Shown piece by piece: positions 35,680 to 49,078 of a stretch of 64,000 nt of DNA; positions within the stretch are counted from its first letter, which is position 1; each line of letters begins with the position of its first letter. The notes beneath the pieces are model-generated. The model did not search any database. It worked only from the letters and a program-made list of their open reading frames with translations, and had not been told where the DNA came from. Origin of the DNA: Tubulanus polymorphus. Lineage: Eukaryota > Nemertea > Palaeonemertea > Tubulaniformes > Tubulanidae. The stretch spans positions 3,126,916 to 3,190,915 of the forward strand of contig NC_134032.1 of NCBI RefSeq assembly GCF_964204645.1, written 5' to 3'. A program made the position numbers and the translations under genes.

Positions 35680-36500
35680 GATATGAACTATTTGTTGTAA
35701 ATACAACTGGATTTTGGCAACAGGACACGGAATTAAAAATGACTTCAAAATTGACTCATGAATAAAAGAAGGATTAAATTGACCTCAGCCTCCATCGCGT
35801 TACAAGGTTGCTGTAAGGTAGGTGGAGCATTTATTTAACATTAGCGGTCGAAATTATGTTTTATAGGTTTAGATTTAGAAAAAAATAGTTGCGCTTTAGG
35901 TTAGGGTTAAGGTTAGGTTTAATTAACAGGTACCTGTACCCAGTGTTACAGCTTCATGGAAGAACAGACACGATGAAAAACAAGAGCGGTCCGAATTGAA
36001 TAAGGTAGGACATATTTCAGCGTGGACTTGTCAACTAGAGTTGATACGTCCATGATTTCAGTGAGAAGAAAAAGACCCCCGGGCCACAGAAGATCGAACC
36101 CGAAGTTGAATGATGATGACAGAGTGGCTTGAAAAATTCAGGTGCGACTTGTATGACATGTCTAATAATTCTCGTAGATAAATAGAATTAATAGAACTTA
36201 GTAATAGCTAGTTATGACCCCCAATTAAAACATAATTTCAGCCGTTAATTCTTAGGTATTTTGAATATATTTCACAATCATCCACCACCAAACCCCACCC
36301 CTTAAAACGAAGCTTCGACAATTTTTGTGGGTTAAGCGTGACTTTGGAGCATGATGAATTGACGATTTGGACTTGACAACTTTTTACAAAATACAAGCTA
36401 CAAAAACGTTAACGCATGTAGAACTAGGGAAAGATATAAAACCACGTGACTCTAAACGGGTCAATTATTGCGCGATTTGTTGAGATTCTTGTCGCTAACT
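35680..36500. other. Intergenic sequence without supported genes
   Basis: Nothing recognised except short simple stretches. Confidence 0.35.
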
Positions 36501-36502
36501 CT

Positions 36503-36635
36503 GTTGAGCCATTTTATTTCGAAGTCTCAACTGGCGCCATTTTATTTCGAAGTCTCATCTCGCGCCATTTTATATAAAGTCTCATCTCGTGCCATTTTAT
36601 TTTGAAGTCTTATCTCGCGCCATTTTAGAAGTCTT
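36503..36635. repeat. ~34-bp tandem repeat, about four to five copies
   Basis: Units of GCGCCATTTTATTTCGAAGT plus CTCATCTC, slightly degenerate. Confidence 0.85.
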
Positions 36636-36729
36636 TTCACGCATCCCAGATGACTCCCAGCATCACTCAAGGGTTGCATTTGATGTTGAATTTTGGGAAT
36701 TTATTTTAATTTGATGCATTTTATTTTGT

Positions 36730-36865
36730 TGTTGTAATATGTAATATGTATTGTAATATGTATTCTAATATGTATTGTATTATTGTATCATGTATTGAAA
36801 TATATATTGTAATATGTATTGTATTATTGTATCATGTGTTTTAATATGTATTGTATTATCTTGTA
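36730..36865. repeat. AT-rich TATTGTAATATG-type simple repeat
   Basis: Repeated TGTATTGTAATATGTATTG phrases with variable spacing. Confidence 0.75.
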
Positions 36866-37195
36866 TTTGTATAATTACCCTGCTCACTCAGATCTCTCTA
36901 ATTAGAATCAGTTTACCTATAAATATTGTTGTTTGTACGTTGACTATATTCACTTAGATGTCAGCCTCTATAGTAGTGAAAGCTTGTGCGTCAAATAAAC
37001 TAGTCACACCTATATTGTACTACTCGTCTTGTTACATTTATTCTAAACCCGGTTTACACCCCAGGCTCCGCTACGAATTCCTGATTCGGACCCGCTGTCA
37101 CTGTCGCTGCCATCGTGGACACAGAGGAAAACTGGCTGGTTTCGAACCCGTGAAAGCAGCAGGCCCATTTCTCTTGGACATTGAGCAAAACTTGG

Positions 37196-37284
37196 TCGGT
37201 TGCACAGTCACGGCTTAGACTAAAGACCAGTCTTAGACCAACTTAGTTCTATAGCCAATCTAACAACTTAAGACCAGTCTAAAC
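37196..37284 (-). repeat. Fragment of the 47-bp minisatellite element, inverted
   Basis: The terminal motif GGTCGGTTGCACAGTCACGG is followed by about 1.5 units of the 47-bp repeat in reverse orientation (CTATAGCCAATCTAACAACT). This single-unit copy suggests how the longer arrays began. Confidence 0.7.
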
Positions 37285-37510
37285 TCATTCTCATGCGAAA
37301 GCTTCATTTTTCTAGAGGGAAATCAATCAATTTCATCATTTTCGGTAAATACGACGAGAAATTTTGCCGAAATTGAGAGTATTGAAACAAGCTACACGGC
37401 TGTCTAGAATCAGTTAGTTCGGGTTGAAAAATTCGCAGAAAATTCCAAAACATTATATTTCTACATCACGAGGAGACTGATATTGACCGGTGACCACGTA
37501 CGCTGAAGGA

Positions 37511-37797
37511 TTCGATTGAACCCACTACGCTAAAGCTGTTCCAAGCGAGTTCGGGGAGCGATACCGGACCCTGGCAAGCGAGGATGGGCGTACTTCGGTT
37601 ATCGGAGTTAGTCGACTATAATTGTCGATCTAAGTGAAACCGAATGTAAGCTTAGTCGGAACTATATTCAGGAACGGAAATTAACCGCTTTCGGTTATTA
37701 GTTCCGCCCTGAACACTCATCCTCGCTTGCCAGGGGTCCGGTATCACTCCGGAACTCGCTTCCAGGGAACAGCTTAAGCGTAGTGAGTTCGAATCCC
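37511..37797. mobile_element. MITE with ~75-bp inverted arms and CTTGCCAGG core
   Basis: The left arm contains ACGCTAAAGCTGTTCC, GATACCGGACCCTGGCAAGC and GAGGATG; the right arm contains their inverses. It is related to the copies at 49508-49790, 60241-60523 and 62603-62660. The outer arms carry a TTCGAATCCC-like box, so a tRNA-derived origin is possible. Confidence 0.75.
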
Positions 37798-38970
37798 TAG
37801 ACAAGCCGTGCCGAAGATGTTAACATTTTGAGCACCCCATTAATTTGTTGGCAATCCAAAAAATGAGAACAATATATCAACAGTTTTTCAACTATATGGT
37901 GCTGGGGGTAGGGGCTTAAAACTTATACTTCATTGCCCATTCAAACATGTCTCGATTCAAAAGTTGTGCGAACATACCGGGAATAAAACAGCGGGTTCGT
38001 GTTTGTAATTGGAAATCGATAGGATATATCATAGTTGGTTGTTATGTCAAATTCTAATGGGTTTTTCTTTAGACCAAACATATAATTGGCAACTTTCAGC
38101 GTAAACGTTCTCCAATGTAATTCAGTTCTGTGGATACATCGTAGGCTGTATTTACATTTATTCATTTTTGGAAAAATAGATCCACCAGTTGATGACTGGT
38201 GAGTGGGTAGCTCGGGTCTGGGCAAAAATCTATTTCAAACAAGAATGAAATTTACCATTAAGTTACTTATAAACAACACTGATTGAAAAACGCCCTAAAT
38301 CTCTTGACCTATTTATTATCTTAACGTTACTCGTACGTACGGTCAAAGTGAGGAATCCAAAACGAAAGTGTTTGCGAAATAAAAATAAAAGATTAATTTT
38401 TTTCTTAAAGCAAAATTCCGCATTCGATTGACATCTTAAAGAGGAAACGAAATATTCGCTATCTTCTATTAGATATAAAGCAAAGATTTGGCTAAATGTT
38501 TCAAACGTGACGGCTTAGAATTTTAACAACTCTAATGATGCGCTGATTATTTACGAGGTCAATTCATCTTTTATTTTCATGAACCTGAATGAGCAGGAAA
38601 AATAAAAAAATAACAGGTTCAACATCCCACGGTAATTTTGGGCAGTTTGATATTCGCACCACATTCTTATCCAATTCATAAGAATTTTTCGGTTCCATCA
38701 TTTCCACGTGTCGTGAATACCCACGCCCGATTATATTTCAGAAATATTCTGATAACTTCGTTCGCTCAGGTTTTTAAGAAATCAATTTCATGTTTAAAAT
38801 TCCAATATTTTCTATAGTTTTCAGACGCATCTTGCAGAGAGGGCATGATTTTGGGTGAAATGTGCGAACTTTAATTGATCGAACGAATAATTTAAAAAAA
38901 AAACTATTCCTGAGCTTAGATAGGACAACCCGATAATATTTGCCGAATCAAAACGTTTAGGCTGTTTAAA
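37798..38970. other. Gene-free stretch and 3' flank of the GPCR gene
   Basis: No coding signal was found. The frame at 37941-38225 (minus) has no recognisable domain. Confidence 0.4.
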
Positions 38971-38977
38971 ACATTTA

Positions 38978-41900
38978 TTAACGTAAGCGTTTAGTTTTTG
39001 CTCGTATGGATTTCATATCGATAGTCAGTATTGTGTAAAGTAGGGGATTGAGGGACGAGTTGATCGGTAGGAAAAGAACCGCCAGCCAAGCCGCCACCTG
39101 ATTCGGTATTTCTACCCGTAATACCGCGCAAAACTGAACGATAATTAACGGCATCCAGCAAAATAAATTACAAAGATTTATCACCAAACTTCTACGTGCT
39201 AAAATCAGTTCGGTAGGGTCAATTCTACCCGATCCAGACCTGCTTCCAGAGACGAGTCTGTACATTTGCGCATAAGTCGTCATTATCATAGCGAGTATGA
39301 AGGTGTTGAATACGGCAAAAATTGCGAAGGAATATTGCCAGGCGTTGACGTCAATTGATATTAAATTCATAGGTAAACAAACTCCAGTTTTTCCGTAGAA
39401 TTTAATACCGAAATAAGATAATTCTGACAACGGCAATATGGAGATTGTACTTATAGTAACCCAACACACGCCACAAATAATGGACACGTATCTCGGTGAT
39501 GTAATCGGGCTTCCAGAAAATGGATTAACGATATTTGAAAATCTATGACGTGTTAGAAAGAATAGAAACGTCAACGAGCCTTCGCAAGAAATAGTGACCG
39601 TAACTCCAGCGAAACTGCACAATGAACTGTCCGTCCAAGTTTCAGAATTCAGGAAATAAACTCCTTTAAAAACGTAATCCGCGCCCGCGATCGAAAACAA
39701 ATAAATCGACATGAGAAAATCACAAGCTGCGATATTAATAATTAGGATGTCGGAAGATGTGTTGCGCTTTTCGGAGGATGAAAGTCGAATTGATCGAAGA
39801 CGAAATAAAATGACAATTGTGTTCGCGAAGAAACTGAACGCGGCGATGACCCAGATGATAGCTCTGAGGACTGTGTTACCCATCAGATCAGAACAAGAGG
39901 AAAACTGATCAGCTTTAGGAAGGCACCGGTCGACATTCGGAGCCATGCAGCAAAATTTGTAAGCGTCAGACGATAGAGATACTAGCGATGTCAGATTGAT
40001 GAAAACTTCTCTTTCTGTGGAAATGAATTGAGAATTGTTGGTTAAATCGAGAATTCTAAGTTTATTTAATCCTGAAAAAGCATATCGTGAAATATGATGG
40101 ATTCTGTTGCTGCTGATATTCAACGACTGTAATGTAGATAATCCTCTAAACACATTTCTACCAAGCAGCAATAGCGAAAGCCCTTGAAGGTTCAGAATTT
40201 GTAATGACATTAAATCTCGAAAGGTATTGTCGTCTAAATGGCGTAGTGGATTTGCAGTTATCAATAACTCTTTTAAATTATACAAACCGATGAATGTGTT
40301 TGTGGATAATGACGTTATGTTGTTGTATGTAAGATCTAATGTATGTAAATTATGCAGGTTTGTGAACGAGTTCGGTAAAATATGAGACAATTCGTTGGAA
40401 GAGATGTTGAGCATTCGAAGATAAACGAATGAAGAAAACGTCGATTCATTGAATCGAAATTCGTTTTTTGACAGAATTAAAACTCGAGTTGATTCCGAGA
40501 AAAGACCAGTAATATTTGTTAAACCGGCATTCGCGCAATCAATCAAATGACCTTGGCATCTACAGCCCATCTGACACGTGACGTTACAGAAAGCCTCGTC
40601 ATCAATTGTGAATTTACAATTTACGACACCATCACAAACTTCAGATTGTGGAATACATCGATTTTCGTGGCCACATTTAAACATTCCTGGACACGAAAAT
40701 GTCTCACAGTTTTGTTCATCTTCTGAATTAGGACAATCTGATTGACCATCACACACCTGTCTGATCGGTATACAGTACGATGCTGGACATTTTACAGTAT
40801 CAGCTGGGCATTCAAATTCTTCACATCTCAATACGTGCTCAAAATTTCTACAAACTGGGAAACCATTCGTCATTCTTTCTAGAATACATCTGTGACGTCT
40901 TGAATAGCAGTGAGGAGAATTGAAAGAACATCTTTGTTCATCTGATTCCGTACAGAGATTTGTGAAGTTAGTCGTGCAGTAGTTTTCATTATTGCACTGA
41001 ACAGTAGGATTCACTGTAATACTAGTTGTTGTTACTAATTCATCTTCTTCGAGGCTTCCACTACAATCCACGACACCATCCTGGTACAACTGAGAACTGA
41101 TACAGTCTCCACTGTTACACTGGAACCCCTGACACAATTCAGTAGTGCATCCCATTTCATCTGATCCGTCTTTACAATCAGTGACTCCATCACATCTGTT
41201 AGCCATACTGATACATTGACCACTTTTACAGCGAAATCGTTCAGACAAACACGGGGGATGAAAACAAGATTCCTCATCCGAACCATCCACACAATCTTGT
41301 ACGAAATCACAAAAACCACTTATTGATATCACCTGACCATCATCGCATTGAAACTGACTGTGTAGATTTATATCCGTACAATCGATTTCATCTTCACCGT
41401 GTTGACAGTCGTGTCTGGTATCACATACGCGATGGTTGCTGATACATCTTTGATCGTTACATTTAAACTGCCGCGATTTACAACCGCTTATAGAAGCTGA
41501 CTCGTCATCAGTTACATTGAACGAACACAAAACAGAATGCGCTGTATCTGTCGCATTATCAAAATATTTCATCATCCATTTAACTGATTGAATATAAGTT
41601 ATTTCATCTCTAGTGATTATTGGGTTTATAACTTGCAGTCTGTCATTAGACGTTATCGTTAGTACAGAGCCATATTGATGTTGATATTGAAATGCTGTTA
41701 TCAAATTTAAGATATCTTTTTCAGTATTACTGTTAATACTACCTACTTCGGCCCGGACGCCATTACACATCTCTGTCGCAGTTTTTATATCAAGACCTCG
41801 ATGTTTGTTCCATTGCGTCAGTATTTGATAGCATTGTCTGCCTATGCTTACCAAACCAATCGTACAGCTCGATTCATTGAAATCAATATCTTGAAATGTA

Positions 41901-44900
41901 TTTTCCAGTATTAGAAATGTGTCGTTTTTGGTTATATTTAACATTGTTGCTGTTCTATTTTCGTTATCAATCCTTTCCGATTCGCAAATAAAACTCGTAT
42001 GAACCTCTTCAATTTTGCAGGGGAATCGAACCCAGTTCGCTGATCCTCGTGGATTATTCAGTATCATCGCCGTGCACGGCATATTGACGTCATTTATCGG
42101 TTGTTTTCTGAGAGGAGATATCAATCCTTGAACAACTTCTGGTATCGTGTCGTTATTTGTAGGTTTATACCACTCTGTGTAGCTCAATGGTTTCCCATCA
42201 GTCCACGTGTAGTAACCAAAAGTAGGCTAAAAGTTTAAGTTGCAAATTCATGATTAAAACATCAAAATGGTATATAAAATTCTTTTAACGAGATGGATTT
42301 TAGAAATTAAGAATTTTACCTGCATTTTTAATCCAATCATCATTATGAGCGCTTTCTGTGAATAGGCATTTAGAAGAAGTTCTGTTGCGAATAATCTTTT
42401 GATGGAAATCATTTCCTGTTCTGAGTTGATACTGAGTAGATGTCCCGCATACTTCTGTCTACAGTATATTTCAGCGTTCTCCCAATTCAGACGTTCATCT
42501 CTTATGTATTTTACGCATGAAATTCCCGAATCTAGAAATCCCGATTTACAGACATTTTCAAACTGTTTAACCGGTAACGACTGTTCTAATGTGTATTGTA
42601 TTTGAAATGTAGGGATGAAATGTTTCACCTCAAACCACAGGTTGTCATCTCTTAAACTATAAAACACAAGTCCCGTTATCGCGTTATTGTCACATATTTT
42701 ATGCTCATGTGTGATTCTTCTAGTATCCGATTCATATATCGATTGTTTGTAGATTATCGGATCATTGTCTCTTGCACCCGATTTCGTGCACAGTACCCTG
42801 CCTATGTATTTGATTAGAAACCGGTGGTAGGAAAATTTGCCCCGCCTGACCACTACAGGATAGTTATAATATAGCGGTTGATGTTGATACTCAGATGATC
42901 CCGGATAATTTGGTGACTGCAACAACCCGCATTCATCTTCGAATACGCTCCCATGCACATACGCTTCTATAACGGCAGATTTCAATTTTTGACATTTACT
43001 CCGAAGTTCAACCATTAAATAATAATTCCAGAATAAACTCGCGGTTCGCATTTTCACAGTGTTTAATACCAGGCTGTTATTGAGCGACTGACTAATCAAG
43101 CTAACGTACGTACCACATGACCCGAATGGTATAGCACCCTGAAAACATCGGTCGATTTGATATTCGTGTTCTGATAATATGTAAATGTTTCTCAAAGGTA
43201 GGCGTCGGTTTTCGGGTGTTATCACGAGACAGTGTGACGTCATATCGACCTGCTGTTCTCCCTCCCGGAGGATGTACCCGTCACAGTCGGTAGGACGAAA
43301 TCTGAGATATGATTCTTTTTCAACGGTCAACTGGTCATTCCACTTATACGCGTATGCTGCTACAGTTACCGACCAACCGGATGTAATCAGACTGACGACG
43401 TTACGGTCGTACGGGTCGTATAAACGAGGACAATACGGACCGTATCGTCTAGCCGTGAAATTACCACCGTCGAATATGTAAAATCCAGCTCGCTCGCAGT
43501 TCTCTGATAAAACTGTTAGTCCCATATTCTCTTCATAAATGTCAACTTTCCATTTAAACTCGTATCTAGTGATGCGATAATTTACCGATACTTTTTTTTG
43601 TTTCGGAAACAGTGAGTTTGGCGTCAAAAACGGCAACTGGTTCACCTAGAGTTCGTCAATAATAAGTATATCAGACAGATTTTTGATAATATATGTTATT
43701 TCGGTACGGGGTAACATAATTACAGAGGTTATACTCACCCGACGGTTGTTGACCTTGATATCGTCTATCGAAATAGATTCCATTTTATAGCTTATTTCAA
43801 ATCTTACATCATCGTGAACTGTTGTTTTTAAAACGCACAGTATGACGAGAAAGCCGTCAGATTTGACACTCAGTGATTGCAGGTAGTTGTGACCGAGTAA
43901 AACATCAGTTCCTACAACGCGTAACCCTTCTAGTTTATATACACCAATGACGTCACCGGATGTGACGAGATCACGTGTCCAGTTAAAGACGACGTACTGT
44001 AACACCTGTCCTGTGATAGACCAGCAGTGTAAGTGTTTTGATCGAGTTGTTACGTGTAAACTGTTGTCATCGGGAATGAGCACTCCCGACTCGTTGTTAG
44101 AGATCTGAATCAACCGATTAGCGACGTTCCAATCTGATATTTTATACAATTGGACTAAAAGCAGTGATTGCACAGTTGTCTTCCGTAAAACGAATACAGC
44201 TTTGTTTGTTTTAGAATAAAATGATGAAGGTGGATGTCCAGATTGTTGTGGTATTAAAGCGAAAGGATCACTGCTGGTGTTCCATCCGTCGTGGAGTTTA
44301 ATGGACACCGATGATGATTCCCCAAATCGGTAGAATGTGAAATCGATATCAATTAACGTAAGATTCATCGCATAACCTCGCGGCATCCCGCTCCACTCAA
44401 CAAACAACTTGCAATTACGTAATTTATGAATCGCGAATTTATAACCCCGCTCAGCTTTTAGCCGCTCCAATTTTAAATCGAATCTTGAACCGTCGTGGAA
44501 AATATTTATTTGACTTCGCCCATAACGATAAATGACATAAACGCGACTACCTCGCGCTCCAGCGACTTTACTCCTAAACATCAACGAGATCGAATCGTCA
44601 CGGCGGATTTCATGTTTTCCATCACCGCACAATCTGTTATCGGACTCACTGACGAGAAGGTAGTTATCACCACAGAATATTGACAGCTCGATATCATGGT
44701 AAACTTGGACGTGAAAAGTCCCCGGTAAAGAGCTGTTGATGAACCACCGACATTCAACACCGCGCGATAACGAAGGGTAATTCGGCGAAACGATGTAACC
44801 GGACGTAGAATCTAACGGGTACCACGTATTGTTACAAGACGAACTTACCGTCACAGACGATTCCTCGATAGAGTCTGCTGTGCGATCAGCGCGCGCGATG

Positions 44901-44974
44901 CGAACTTGACAGACGATCAGCGACGCTATAAACAGCGCTCTCAGTCGCCGCTCCATACCGAACAACATCGACAC
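38978..44974 (-). CDS. Adhesion-like GPCR: CUB, C-type lectin, LDLa, LRR and 7TM (GRL101-like)
   Basis: Three exons on the minus strand: 44974-43739, 43645-42320 and 42226-38978. All junctions are phase 0, giving about 1,936 residues. Exon 1 has a signal peptide (from MERRLRALFIASLIVCQVRI at 44956, or the earlier ATG at 44974) and a CUB domain (SGYIVSPNYPSLSRGVECRW). Exon 2 has a second CUB-like region and the start of a C-type lectin fold (WENAEIYCRQKYAGHLLSIN). Exon 3 completes that lectin fold and adds a degenerate second one. Five to six LDLa repeats (CDGVTDCKDGSDEMGC type), an LRR N-cap and about seven LRRs follow. A rhodopsin-type 7TM core ends in NPLLY. The DRY position reads TRHRF. 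LDLa-LRR-7TM is the order in the Lymnaea receptor GRL101 and relaxin-type LGRs; the CUB and lectin extension is additional. The ligand is unknown; membrane location is clear. Confidence 0.9.
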
Positions 44975-45017
44975 GATACGAATTATGCTCGGCTGTCCAC
45001 AGATTTTGAAGTTCTGT

Positions 45018-45023
45018 TTATAA
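45018..45023 (-). promoter_or_regulatory. TATA box of the GPCR gene
   Basis: TATAAA on the minus strand, 44 bp upstream of the first ATG, in a suitable position for a short 5' UTR. Confidence 0.45.
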
Positions 45024-45187
45024 CTGAACTTTAGATCACCTGTTTAGAACTTTACATGACTGCAGAAATAAAATGTTTGAACCACTCAGCAATTTAAGGA
45101 TACGAATAAACTTTTCAGTCCATTATATTTTGCCAAAGGCGATTTTGGTATCATTTACTCGTGTAGTCATTATTTCACGTTTTCCCT

Positions 45188-45530
<343 letters not shown>

Positions 45531-45601
45531 TGTATATCGAGCACACCAATCTGACTATATTCACGCCTGACAACTACGAAACTAGCAAACTTACTTAAAT
45601 C

Positions 45602-46708
45602 TATGGTGGCTGATAAGGGCCATAGCGTAAAATTCCTGGTATGTAAATGAGGGCGCCAGAACGCCAGAACGCCAAAACGAAAAAAAACGTCCAATTTTCT
45701 CTGAAAGTTCGTTTTGGCGCGCCAAAACAAAGAAAATTCCGTTTTGGCGCCCCCGCCAAAACGAACTTTCATTTTGGCGCCCCCGCCAAAACGAACTTTC
45801 GTTTTGGCGCCCCCGCCAAAACAACGAAAAACGTCGAAATTTCTCTAAAAGTTCGTTTTGGCGCGCCAAAACAAAGAAAATTCCGTTTTGGCGCCCCCGC
45901 CAAAACGAACTTTCATTTTGGCGCCCCCGCCAAAACGAACTTTCGTTTTGGCGCCCCCGCCAAAACAACGAAAAACGTCGAAATTTCTCTAAAAGTTCGT
46001 TTTGGCGCGCCAAAACGGAGAATATTCCGTTTTGGCGCCCCCGCCAAAACGAACTTTCATTTTGGCGCCCCCGCCAAAACGAACTTTCATTTTGGCGCCC
46101 CCGCCAAAACGAACTTTCGTTTTGGCGCCCCCGCCAAAACAACGAAAAACGTCGAAATTTCTCTAAAAGTTCGTTTTGGCGCGCCAAAACAAAGAAAATT
46201 CCGTTTTGGCGCCCCCGCCAAAACGAACTTTCATTTTGGCGCCCCCGCCAAAACGAACTTTCGTTTTGGCGCCCCCGCCAAAACAACGAAAAACGTCGAA
46301 ATTTCTCTAAAAGTTCGTTTTGGCGCGCCAAAACAAAGAAAATTCCGTTTTGGCGCCCCCGCCAAAACGAACTTTCATTTTGGCGCCCCCGCCAAAACGA
46401 ACTTTCGTTTTGGCGCCCCCGCCAAAACAACGAAAAACGTCGAAATTTCTCTAAAAGTTCGTTTTGGCGCGCCAAAACGGAGAATATTCCGTTTTGGCGC
46501 CCCCGCCAAAACGAACTTTCATTTTGGCGCCCCCGCCAAAACGAACTTTCGTTTTGGCGCCCCCGCCAAAACAACGAAAAACGTCGAAATTTCTCTAAAA
46601 GTTCGTTTTGGCGCGCCAAAACAAAGAAAATTCCGTTTTGGCGCCCCCGCCAAAACGAACTTTCATTTTGGCGCCCCCGCTAAAACGAACTTTCGTTTTG
46701 GCGCCCCG
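45602..46708 (+). repeat. Left terminal inverted array of hairpin monomers
   Basis: About 105 bp of unique terminus is followed by a higher-order repeat of 144 bp. Each unit consists of 30-bp palindromic monomers (GTTTTGGCG CCCC CGCCAAAAC) plus a spacer with ACGAAAAACGTCGAAATTTC. Spacer starts at 45821, 45965, 46139, 46283, 46427 and 46571 show 144-bp steps, with one 174-bp step from an extra monomer. Because 144 and 30 are multiples of three, long open frames arise on both strands; they are not genes. Confidence 0.95.
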
Positions 46709-46787
46709 GAAACGTGTCTACTCCAGATGCTGACATACAAATTATGTACATACGCATACGTACTCGTGCACGACCGCTTAATTATAA

Positions 46788-49078
46788 TGGACACCGTTCG
46801 GACTTGTATCCTTTTACGTAATAAAGACCAAGTTGCTCAACGGTCGATTTTGCTGTTGATCTTGTTGATGATCTTAACAGATTCCTCTAGTTGATGATAC
46901 TGTTAGGAAGCTTTTTGCAGATGGGTACACAAATGCAGAAATGAGGATTGCCATGTTATCTAACTTCGGAATAACTATTAGGTACGTATATATAAATTCC
47001 ATGGCCTACATCAAGATGGTCTAAGAATAGATTTTAATTGTCTGCAGCTACGTATGGGCACTGCCATTTTTATTCAATATTACTCCTTATAATGATGTGA
47101 TATAGTAGTTTAGTTCACAAACCGTCTTGTTTATTTTAAACTTTCAGTGAACGCCACCTCAAACGACAATTGAATAGGTTAGGTTTGAAAAGAAACAACA
47201 ATTACGTTCTCAATGACGTAACCGCTGCAGTCGAGGAAAGTAATCCGAATTTTTGAAGTGATGCTTATATCTGATAGAAATTGAAAATGTCTTTTGGGTT
47301 TAAGATTATGTTCTCTGCATTATTACAGGTTGAGCTTGCTGGCAGCGGATGTTGCATGGGATATCGTGCTATGTCACAACGTCTCCGTCAACGCTACGGA
47401 ATAAGAGCCCCTAGGTAAGATGTATGATCGGGTGGCTACCTACACGGTTAATTCCTGACATGATAAATGAGGGCGCTAAAGTACCAAAACGCCATAACTA
47501 AAAAAACTTAATTTCTCGAAAAATATTTTTTGGCCAAATTGAAGAATTGTCAGTTTTGTTACTCCTGACAAAAAGAACTTTCGAATCGGCCAGCATATGT
47601 ATAAATGTGTATTTGATTGATGTAAGACCTTTAAGATGAGATCTGGATCACTTCACTCATGTGTTATATGATTGTTTACTTCTAGGTCTCTAGTTTCCAA
47701 TATCCTTCAGAATTTAGACTTCGAAGGAGTACAGAATAGGACCCATGGAGTTTTAAGACGACGACGTTACTTTAACAAGGGTCCCAATTATCTTGTCCAT
47801 CTCGATGGTTATGACAAGCTCAAGCCTTTTGGTTTCCCGATTCATGGGTGTATAGATGGGTAAACATAATATATAATTGATATATCCTAAAAGATATTAT
47901 TTCCACCTATCAACAGCAGTTGCTATAAGTTCAGAATTTGGTTTGTCGAACATGTTCATAAACACAGTCTATATTTAAAAGATTTTCCCGACGAATCCTT
48001 TGGTTAAGAGTTGGAAATACTAATAATGACCCAGAGGTGGTTGCGTGGTACTTTTTAGATTTCGTTCAGGACATTGAAGGTAGATAGAATTGTCATATAT
48101 AAATACACAATGTGCCGAAATTATGCCTGGGAAAATTTATCTGTTATCAATCGTCGATTAAGATAATACTCTGACCGTCATCTTTATATCATCATTCAGC
48201 AGTTCCTCGCTGCATCCGTATGGACGCTGGAACCGAAAATGGCAGAATTGCAGCGATTCAGAAGGCCTTTAGAGCAGAATATGACGACGAAACGTGCGTT
48301 CTTGTGGGTAGATCTACGAGTAATCAGGTTCGTGGTGTCATTAATATGGGTAGATTTGGACAATCCCCATTTCTGCGCTAGAACCAACTTAAGATACTTC
48401 AAAACTCACCAATTATTTTATTTTCTTTGTTTTAAGCGCATTGAACGATGGTGGCGAAGTCTTCGAAACGAAGTTGTTCAGTTTTGGATGAACGTATTTA
48501 AAGATATGGAGGAAAATGGAAGTCTATCTACCGCGGACGTTGTGCACATGTAGGTTAAATACCCGCCTTTAAAGCGCGTGGCGATTTTTTGTGATCCACG
48601 TAGTAATTTCCCTTTCTCCAATATTTTTCAGTCAAACCTTAAGATACTGTTTTTTTGATTTGATAAATGCCGATCTTCAGGATTTCGTGCAGGAGTGGAA
48701 TACACATGCCATCAGGCCTCAACGAAATGTGGATGTTCCACCCGGAAAACCTGATCTATTATACTTCTCGCCGGAATATTACGGTACGAAATACGCTGTA
48801 TAAAAATGAGCATAGGTTTCTAAGTTTACGATGTTTTTATCACTTCTTGATAATACGAAATAATATTTTCAGGCACGATAGACTACAAATTTCCAGTGGA
48901 CGCTGGACTACTTCCGCAAATTCGAGAGGAATTTTGTAGTAAGCCGAATGAATCGAGAGGCTGTGATCCGGACTTTTCAGCGATGTGTGATCTTAAAACG
49001 AGGCAGGGACAACAATCAAGACCGACATCAACCCCAGAAGCCGCTGCTTTGTATGACTGGCTATTAACTCAATTCTGA
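46788..49078 (+). CDS. DDE integrase-core (transposase-like) protein
   Basis: Exons: tentative first exon 46788-46818, then 46891-46981, 47148-47229, 47329-47414, 47686-47859, 47982-48079, 48200-48327, 48437-48549, 48632-48783 and 48873-49078. All are in phase, giving about 386 residues. The start and the donor after 47229 (GCA|GTCGAG) are the weakest calls. The N-terminal part is helix-turn-helix-like (FADGYTNAEMRIAM, ERHLKRQLNRLGL). The catalytic core is retroviral-integrase type: the first Asp in NYLVHLDGYDKLKPFG, the second in IRMDAGTENG, and Glu in NQRIERWW, with 36 residues between the last two, matching D-x35-E. All three acidic residues are present. Proteins of this 'integrase core domain' type are multi-copy in fish, cnidarian and mollusc genomes as far as I recall. 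Its position between inverted termini makes it the likely transposase. Confidence 0.85.
47458..47600 (+). repeat. Decayed copy of the transposon terminus inside an integrase intron
   Basis: CATGATAAATGAGGGCGCTA, then CAAAACGCC and TTTTTGGC, follow the order of the outer array start (GTAAATGAGGGCGCC...), but strongly diverged. It lies between the exons ending at 47414 and starting at 47686. Confidence 0.6.

Noticed and set aside
37511-37797. TTCGAATCCC-type boxes as true tRNA genes
   Set aside because: Only a B-box-like piece is present, inside a palindromic element. No cloverleaf with acceptor and anticodon stems could be drawn.
45647-46894. Long open frames (342-445 residues) on both strands of the terminal arrays at 45.6-46.9 kb and 53.9-55.3 kb
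   Set aside because: The repeat periods (30 and 144 bp) are multiples of three and contain no stop, so open frames appear on both strands automatically. Translations are pure repeats such as FGAPAKTNFHFGAPAKTNFR with no gene features.
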